Below, one piece after another: positions 14,214 to 17,847 of a stretch of DNA of 17,847 nucleotides (the first letter of the stretch is position 1; each line of letters starts with the position of its first letter). The notes under the pieces were generated by a model. That model had not been told where the DNA came from. It was given only the letters and a program-made list of their open reading frames with translations, and did no database searches. The position numbers and the translations under genes were made by a program. The DNA is from DASSKF01 sp035690725 (GTDB lineage: Bacteria > Actinomycetota > Actinomycetes > Actinomycetales > Dermatophilaceae), in the NCBI GenBank assembly GCA_035690725.1, contig DASSKF010000148.1, positions 1-17,847 of the forward strand, read 5' to 3'.

Positions 14214-14567
14214 TCAGGCGGTCAGGGGCGCGGCCGGGGCGTCCGACCGGGCCAGGACCCGGGAGAGCCGGGAGGCCCGCAGCAGCCGCTCGAGCCGCGG
14301 GGAGGTGTCGACGAGCACCAGCCGGCGGCCGGCTCGTCGGGCCCGGTTGTGCGCTCCCACGATGACGCCGAGACCGGTCGCGTCGCCGACCTCCGCGTGC
14401 CCGAGGTGCAGCAGTAGGTCGCCCTCACCGCTGTCGACCACCCGGTGCAGCTGCTGCCGCACGTCCGCGACCGTGTGCACGTCGAGTCGACCGGACACCG
14501 TCACCTCTCGCCCCTGCTGGTCCTCGGCCACGTCCACGGTGTACGCCCCTGCTGCGATGACGGTCAT
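14214..14567 (-). CDS. STAS-domain protein (anti-sigma factor antagonist-like)
   Basis: A 117-residue single STAS domain of the SpoIIAA/RsbV type, which binds an anti-sigma kinase and frees a sigma factor when unphosphorylated. VTVSGRLDVHTVADVRQQL (22-40) is the first strand-helix unit. The acceptor loop reads GDATGLGVIVGAHNRAR (61-77): Asp62, Ala63, Thr64, so only Thr64 offers a hydroxyl in a place usually DS(S/T)G. ATG 14567 has AAGGGG 5 nt upstream. No kinase or sigma gene is next to it; the next gene upstream on the same strand is murA, 152 nt away. Its target cannot be named. Confidence 0.85.
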   Translation of the reverse strand: MTVIAAGAYTVDVAEDQQGREVTVSGRLDVHTVADVRQQLHRVVDSGEGDLLLHLGHAEVGDATGLGVIVGAHNRARRAGRRLVLVDTSPRLERLLRASRLSRVLARSDAPAAPLTA

Positions 14568-14719
14568 GGCTTCCCCTTCGTCGCGGTCCCTGCGGTCCGA
14601 CTCCATTGACGCCTGCGGAACGGTCAACGTTGGGTATGGACGCGTAACGATCTGGTCTCGCCCGTTTCCGTGGGGCTGCGTCGGGGTGGTCCAGGTCCCG
14701 GGGTGCCGCGCCGGACCGC
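14568..14719 (-). promoter_or_regulatory. leader region of the STAS gene with a TTGAC/GTCAA inverted repeat
   Basis: This 152-nt interval between murA and the STAS gene is the least GC-rich gene-free stretch. It holds TTGAC (14606-14610) and GTCAA (14623-14627) as an inverted repeat with a 12-nt spacer, and a CAACGTTG palindrome (14625-14632). No clear -10 for the STAS gene was identified. Confidence 0.3.
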
Positions 14720-16009
14720 TCAGGTCGCGTATGGCGGAGGGTCGGCCTCGCGGGTCACGTCGGCTCCCAGCCCCTGCAGCAGCTCGCTGAAGTGGGCGTA
14801 GCCACGGTCGATGTGGTGCGCCCCGCTCACGGTCGTGACCCCGTCGGCGACCAGGCCGGCGATGACGAGGGCCGCACCGGCCCGGATGTCACTGGCCTCG
14901 ACCGGGGCGCCGGAGAGGTGGGCCGCGCCGTGCACCATCACGTGGTGGCCGTCGATGCGCGCGTCGGCACCGAGGCGGGCCAGCTCCTGCACGGTCCGGA
15001 ATCGCGCCTCGAACACGTTCTCGGTGATCATCGCGCTGCCCTCCGCGACGGCGTTGTAGGTCAGGGCGAACGGCTGCAGGTCGGTCGGGAAGCCCGGGTA
15101 GGGCAGCGTGGCGACGTCGAAGCCGTGCGGCCGCCGGCCGTCCTCGTTGACCACCCGGAACCCTCGGTCGGTCCCGGTCACGCTCGTGCCGTTGTCGACG
15201 AGGAGCTCGAGCGCCGCGGACAGGTGCTCCGGCCGCCCGCCGACGACCTCGACGTCCCCGCGGGTGGTCGCCGCGCCGAAGGCCCAGGTGCCGGCGGCGA
15301 TCCGGTCCGGCACCACCGCGTGCTCGGTGGGCCGCAGCTCGTCGACCCCCTCGACCTCGATCACCGTGGTGCCGGCCCCGTGGACCTTCGCCCCGAGGCC
15401 GTTGAGGAAGTCGGCGATGTCGACGATCTCCGGCTCCCGGGCGGCGTTCGCCAACCGGGTGGTCCCCTCGGCGAGGACCGAGGCCATGAGCACGTTCTCC
15501 GTCGCGCCGACGCTGGGGAAGTCCAGCCGGATGTCGGTGCCGGTCAGGCCGCGCGGCGCCTCGGCGACGAGGTAGCCGTGGTGGACGTGCACCTGGGCAC
15601 CGAGCGCCTCGAGGCCGGCAGCGTGCAGGTCCAGGCCGCGCGAGCCGATGGCGTCCCCGCCGGGGACCGCGACGTCCGCCGCCCGGCAGCGGGCGACCAG
15701 GGGGCCGAGGACGCAGATCGAGGCCCGCAGGGCGCGCACCAGCTCGTAGTCGGCCCGGTGCCCGATCTGCTCGGGGACGTCGATCTCGACCAGCCGCTCG
15801 TCCGGCCGGTAGTCGACCGCGCAGCCGAGGCGCCGCAGCAGCTCGGCCATGATCGTCACGTCCACGATCGAGGGGACGTTCGTCAGCCGGGTGCGTCCCT
15901 TCGCGAGCAGCGAGGCCGCCATGAGCTTCAGGGCGCTGTTCTTCGCCCCGACGACCCGCACCTCGCCCCGCAGGCGGGCGCCACCGACCACTCTGAACCG
16001 TTCCATCAC
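14720..16009 (-). CDS. murA: UDP-N-acetylglucosamine 1-carboxyvinyltransferase
   Basis: A 429-residue EPSP-synthase-fold enzyme that transfers enolpyruvate from PEP to UDP-GlcNAc, the first committed peptidoglycan step. The N-terminus has GAKNSALKLMAASLLA (21-36) with the catalytic Lys23-Asn24 pair. RASICVLGPLVAR (95-107) and the loop VPGGDAIGSRGLDLH (115-129) are clear. The loop residue equivalent to the fosfomycin-reactive Cys115 of E. coli is Asp119. The Asp form is active and known to give intrinsic fosfomycin resistance, for example in mycobacteria. Either GTG 16009 or the next codon ATG 16006 could start it; GTG 16009 fits TAGGCT plus 6 nt. It diverges from cobO, 29 nt apart. Confidence 0.96.
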   Translation of the reverse strand: MMERFRVVGGARLRGEVRVVGAKNSALKLMAASLLAKGRTRLTNVPSIVDVTIMAELLRRLGCAVDYRPDERLVEIDVPEQIGHRADYELVRALRASICVLGPLVARCRAADVAVPGGDAIGSRGLDLHAAGLEALGAQVHVHHGYLVAEAPRGLTGTDIRLDFPSVGATENVLMASVLAEGTTRLANAAREPEIVDIADFLNGLGAKVHGAGTTVIEVEGVDELRPTEHAVVPDRIAAGTWAFGAATTRGDVEVVGGRPEHLSAALELLVDNGTSVTGTDRGFRVVNEDGRRPHGFDVATLPYPGFPTDLQPFALTYNAVAEGSAMITENVFEARFRTVQELARLGADARIDGHHVMVHGAAHLSGAPVEASDIRAGAALVIAGLVADGVTTVSGAHHIDRGYAHFSELLQGLGADVTREADPPPYAT

Positions 16010-16015
16010 CGAGCG

Positions 16016-16021
16016 AGCCTA
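16016..16021 (-). promoter_or_regulatory. -10-like hexamer, probable leaderless start of murA
   Basis: TAGGCT (TAnnnT) on the minus strand is followed by 6 nt and GTG 16009. It lies 5 bp from the opposing cobO element. Confidence 0.5.
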
Positions 16022-16026
16022 TCTGC

Positions 16027-16032
16027 GACGAT
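16027..16032 (+). promoter_or_regulatory. -10-like hexamer, probable leaderless start of the cobalamin adenosyltransferase gene
   Basis: GACGAT is followed by 6 nt and ATG 16039. Any -35 element would lie within the first codons of murA, so the two divergent promoters overlap. Confidence 0.45.
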
Positions 16033-16038
16033 CTCGGC

Positions 16039-16698
16039 ATGGTCATCCTGAACCGCATCTACACCCGCACCGGCGACGACGGCACGACGGCGCTGGGTGA
16101 CTTCAGCCGCACGGCGAAGACCGACCCCCGCCTCGTGGCCTACGCCGACACCGACGAGACGAACAGCGCAATCGGGGTCGCCGTCGCCTGCGGCGAGCTG
16201 CGCGAGGACGTGGTGCAGACCCTGCTGCGGGTCCAGAACGACCTGTTCGACGTGGGCGCGGACCTGTGTGCCCCGCTGGCGGAGCGCTACGAGTACCCGC
16301 CGCTGCGGGTGCGGGCCGAGTGGGTCGACGAGCTGGAGGCCGACTGCGACCGCTACAACGAGGAGCTGGAGAAACTGCGCTCGTTCATCCTGCCCGGCGG
16401 CACCGCCGGGTCGGCGCACCTGCACCTGGCCCGGACGGTGGCCCGGCGCGCCGAGCGGTCGGCGTGGGCCGCGCTGGAGGTGTACGGCGACCAGGCCGCC
16501 GCCGTCGGCGCCGACGACGAGAAGCCGGAGCGCGGCGTCGGTGGGGTGAACCCGCTGACGGCGAAGTACCTGAACCGCCTGTCGGACCTGCTGTTCATCC
16601 TCGCCCGCGTCGCGAACGTCGCTGACCGGGGCGACGTGCTCTGGCAGCCGGGTGGCGGGCGCTCCGAGCAACCCCGACGCCGCAGGCGCCAGCCCTGA
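16039..16698 (+). CDS. PduO-type ATP:cob(I)alamin adenosyltransferase
   Basis: A 219-residue trimer-forming enzyme that transfers the adenosyl group of ATP to cob(I)alamin, making adenosylcobalamin. The ATP-binding start TRTGDDGTT (9-17) and the DETN motif in YADTDETNSAIG (35-46) are diagnostic. RSFILPGGT followed by LHLARTVARRAER, and the C-terminal NRLSDLLFILAR helix, complete the fold. A basic Arg-rich tail ends the protein. Its product is the cofactor for methylmalonyl-CoA mutase, whose chaperone (meaB) and partner epimerase are encoded at the left of the window. It is sometimes labelled cobO, but the sequence is PduO-type. It diverges from murA and converges with the DUF2550 gene. Confidence 0.94.
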   Translation: MVILNRIYTRTGDDGTTALGDFSRTAKTDPRLVAYADTDETNSAIGVAVACGELREDVVQTLLRVQNDLFDVGADLCAPLAERYEYPPLRVRAEWVDELEADCDRYNEELEKLRSFILPGGTAGSAHLHLARTVARRAERSAWAALEVYGDQAAAVGADDEKPERGVGGVNPLTAKYLNRLSDLLFILARVANVADRGDVLWQPGGGRSEQPRRRRRQP

Positions 16699-16727
16699 CC
16701 GACCCTGCCTGCCCCTCAACCCCGCCC

Positions 16728-16775
16728 TTCTTTGGGGCGTGTCGGACGCTGGGGCAGCAGAGATGTCCCAAAGAA
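16728..16775. terminator. long-spaced inverted repeat between convergent genes
   Basis: TTCTTTGGG (16728-16736) is perfectly complementary to CCCAAAGAA (16767-16775) across 30 nt. Four further inner pairs, two of them G-T, can form. The arms are A/T-rich for this genome. A smaller GCCC/GGGC hairpin is nested at the left arm. Next to it GGGGTCA is repeated twice (16781-16794), the second copy containing the stop of the DUF2550 gene. A bidirectional terminator is likely. Confidence 0.5.
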
Positions 16776-16791
16776 ACGCAGGGGTCAGGGG

Positions 16792-17232
16792 TCAGGCGAC
16801 GTTGACGCCGAGGCCCGGCGGGGACGACTCCAGCCAGGACCGCAGGGCGGTGTAGGCACCGGGGGCGAGGGCCAGCTCGAACGTGGTGTCGCCGTGCCGG
16901 CACGGCACGGCGACCGCCTCGGGCAGGATGCTCAGCCGCTCGGCGCCCTCCAGCCGGCGGGGCACCTCGAGGTCGAGGCGACCCCGGGACCAGTGGTGGG
17001 CCGGACGCACGGACACGCCGCCGAGCCGGAACCAGTCCAGCCCGCTGATGCCGTAGCGGGCGAGGCCGAACTTCCACCGGGACCCCTCGTGCTCACGGAT
17101 CGCGCACAGCACGAGCGGCTGCCCCCGGGCGATGGTGCGTCGGCGCAGGTAGGTCCCCAACAGGAACAGCAGCAGCAGCCCGATGACGGCAGCGACCAGC
17201 CCCTCGATCGAGAGGAGCAGGTCGTGGCCCAC
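16792..17232 (-). CDS. DUF2550 family membrane protein
   Basis: A 146-residue actinobacterial protein of unknown function. One N-terminal hydrophobic helix (about 9-27) is followed by a basic LRRRTIARG stop-transfer segment. A soluble, probably cytoplasmic beta-rich domain then contains the conserved GLARYGISGLDWFRL region (56-70). The position directly after atpC and near murA and the cobalamin adenosyltransferase is the usual actinobacterial arrangement, as I recall it. GTG 17232 is 7 nt after the atpC stop, with no ribosome site, so it is probably translated by coupling at the end of the ATP synthase operon. A role linked to ATP synthase has not been shown. Confidence 0.88.
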   Translation of the reverse strand: MGHDLLLSIEGLVAAVIGLLLLFLLGTYLRRRTIARGQPLVLCAIREHEGSRWKFGLARYGISGLDWFRLGGVSVRPAHHWSRGRLDLEVPRRLEGAERLSILPEAVAVPCRHGDTTFELALAPGAYTALRSWLESSPPGLGVNVA

Positions 17233-17239
17233 GGCCCGG

Positions 17240-17506
17240 TCAGGCCACCGACGCGCCCTCGACCGACTCCGCGACGATCGTCACGTTGTCATGGTCGACG
17301 GACAGGAAGCCGCTGTCGACGGTCACCACCTCGCGACCCGACCCGGTCTCGATGCGGACGTCGCCGCTGATGAGGATGCCGAGCAGGGGGGTGTGGCCGG
17401 GCAGGATGCCCAGCTCTCCCGCCATGCTGCGGGCGCTGACCTGCCGAGCAGTGCCCTCCCAGACCTTCCGGTCCGCGGCCACCAGCTCGACGCGCAACTC
17501 ACTCAC
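17240..17506 (-). CDS. atpC: ATP synthase epsilon subunit, short form
   Basis: An 88-residue F1 epsilon subunit. The protein links the beta ring and gamma stalk to the c-ring. The N-terminal beta-sandwich is complete: LRVELVAADRKVWEG, then GELGILPGHTPLLGIL (30-45) and a DSGFLSVDHDNVTIVAE ending (64-80). It stops seven residues later, at SVEGASVA, so the C-terminal two-helix domain of ordinary epsilon (about 120-140 residues in total) is missing. Short epsilons occur in some actinobacteria, to my recollection, so this need not be a mutation. GTG 17506 has GGAGGAG upstream. It follows atpD by 71 nt. Confidence 0.93.
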   Translation of the reverse strand: MSELRVELVAADRKVWEGTARQVSARSMAGELGILPGHTPLLGILISGDVRIETGSGREVVTVDSGFLSVDHDNVTIVAESVEGASVA

Positions 17507-17533
17507 TCGGGTGTCTCCTCCGCTCACTGTCGG

Positions 17534-17557
17534 GGTGCCGGTCAGTCTACCGGCACC
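17534..17557. promoter_or_regulatory. 9-bp hairpin between atpD and atpC
   Basis: GGTGCCGGT (17534-17542) pairs perfectly with ACCGGCACC (17549-17557) around CAGTCT. It lies inside the operon, 20 nt after the atpD stop and just upstream of the atpC ribosome site. It may stabilise mRNA, tune atpC expression or partly terminate. Confidence 0.55.
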
Positions 17558-17577
17558 GCCCACCGCACTGACTCGGG

Positions 17578-17847
17578 TCAGTCCTGCGCCAGCTCCTTGG
17601 CCTGGCGCTCGACGTCCTCGAGGCCACCGCACATGAAGAAGGCCTGCTCGGGGACGTGGTCGTACTCGCCGTCGCAGATCTTCGTGAACGCCTCGATCGT
17701 CTCCGCCAGCGGGACGGTCGAGCCCTCGATGCCGGTGAACTGCTTGGCCACGTAGGTGTTCTGCGACAGGAACCGCTGGATGCGACGGGCCCGGTTGACG
17801 AGGACCTTGTCCTCCTCGGAGAGCTCGTCGATGCCGAGGATCGCGAT
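17578..17847 (-). CDS. atpD: ATP synthase beta subunit, C-terminal 89 residues (gene continues past the window)
   Basis: The 3' end of the F1 beta subunit gene; the 5' part lies beyond the right edge. The visible residues begin IAILGIDELSEEDKVLVNRA, which contains the DELSEED motif of the beta C-terminal domain, followed by RARRIQRFLSQ and the usual end (VPLAETIEAFTKI, FFMCGGLEDV). The stop is TGA at 17578-17580. It belongs to the same minus-strand transcript as atpC and DUF2550. DELSEED normally contacts the gamma subunit and the epsilon C-terminal domain. Confidence 0.96.
   Translation of the reverse strand: MAILGIDELSEEDKVLVNRARRIQRFLSQNTYVAKQFTGIEGSTVPLAETIEAFTKICDGEYDHVPEQAFFMCGGLEDVERQAKELAQD

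Noticed and set aside
14632..14637. GGGTAT as a SigB/SigF-type -10 near the STAS gene
   Set aside because: It points along the plus strand, away from the STAS gene, and the upstream -35 match is poor.

Overview
The window is very GC-rich with dense, short-spaced genes on both strands. Its content is typical of an actinobacterial chromosome: the mismatch-repair endonuclease NucS, a DUF2550 protein between atpC and murA, a MurA with Asp at the fosfomycin-target position, and a mycobacterial-type methylmalonyl-CoA epimerase. A member of the Micrococcales, possibly of the Intrasporangiaceae type, fits best, but that placement is inference. No phage, transposon, CRISPR array or RNA gene was found.

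Layout. Positions 11-115 are a 19-bp tandem repeat array. Positions 129-2295 (minus) carry the MeaB GTPase and an acetyl-CoA acetyltransferase, divergent from a plus-strand run of methylmalonyl-CoA epimerase, a TPMT-like methyltransferase and an MmcQ/YjbR-like small protein (2371-3830). A P-loop kinase-like protein (minus) then diverges from a membrane-anchored multicopper oxidase and an AI-2E-family permease (plus, 4583-7521). Positions 7541-10212 (minus) hold an alpha/beta hydrolase, a small Cys/His protein coupled to it, and a two-unit 3-hydroxyacyl-CoA dehydrogenase. The plus genes nucS and a gamma-glutamyltransferase-family hydrolase (10282-12553) converge on a small protein that looks like a histidine phosphatase without its histidines. 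That protein diverges from a MalY/PatB-type aminotransferase. A STAS-domain protein and murA (minus, 14214-16009) follow, with cobO/pduO divergent from murA (16039-16698). The right end is DUF2550, a short atpC and the 3' end of atpD (minus).

How the genes work together. MeaB, the epimerase and the cob(I)alamin adenosyltransferase all serve adenosylcobalamin-dependent methylmalonyl-CoA mutase (propionate/methylmalonyl-CoA metabolism); the mutase itself is not in the window. The thiolase and the hydroxyacyl-CoA dehydrogenase belong to short-chain acyl-CoA metabolism. MurA and the ATP synthase genes are core functions.

I found no convincing undescribed defence or mobile system. The most notable observations are: (i) ten start codons placed 6-7 nt after a -10-like hexamer, suggesting widespread leaderless transcription and including back-to-back murA/cobO promoters; (ii) the repeat array behind meaB; (iii) hairpins that contain the stop codons of convergent genes; (iv) a degenerate histidine-phosphatase-like protein and a degenerate second half in the dehydrogenase; and (v) an ATP synthase epsilon subunit without its C-terminal helical domain, beside a beta subunit that keeps the DELSEED motif.
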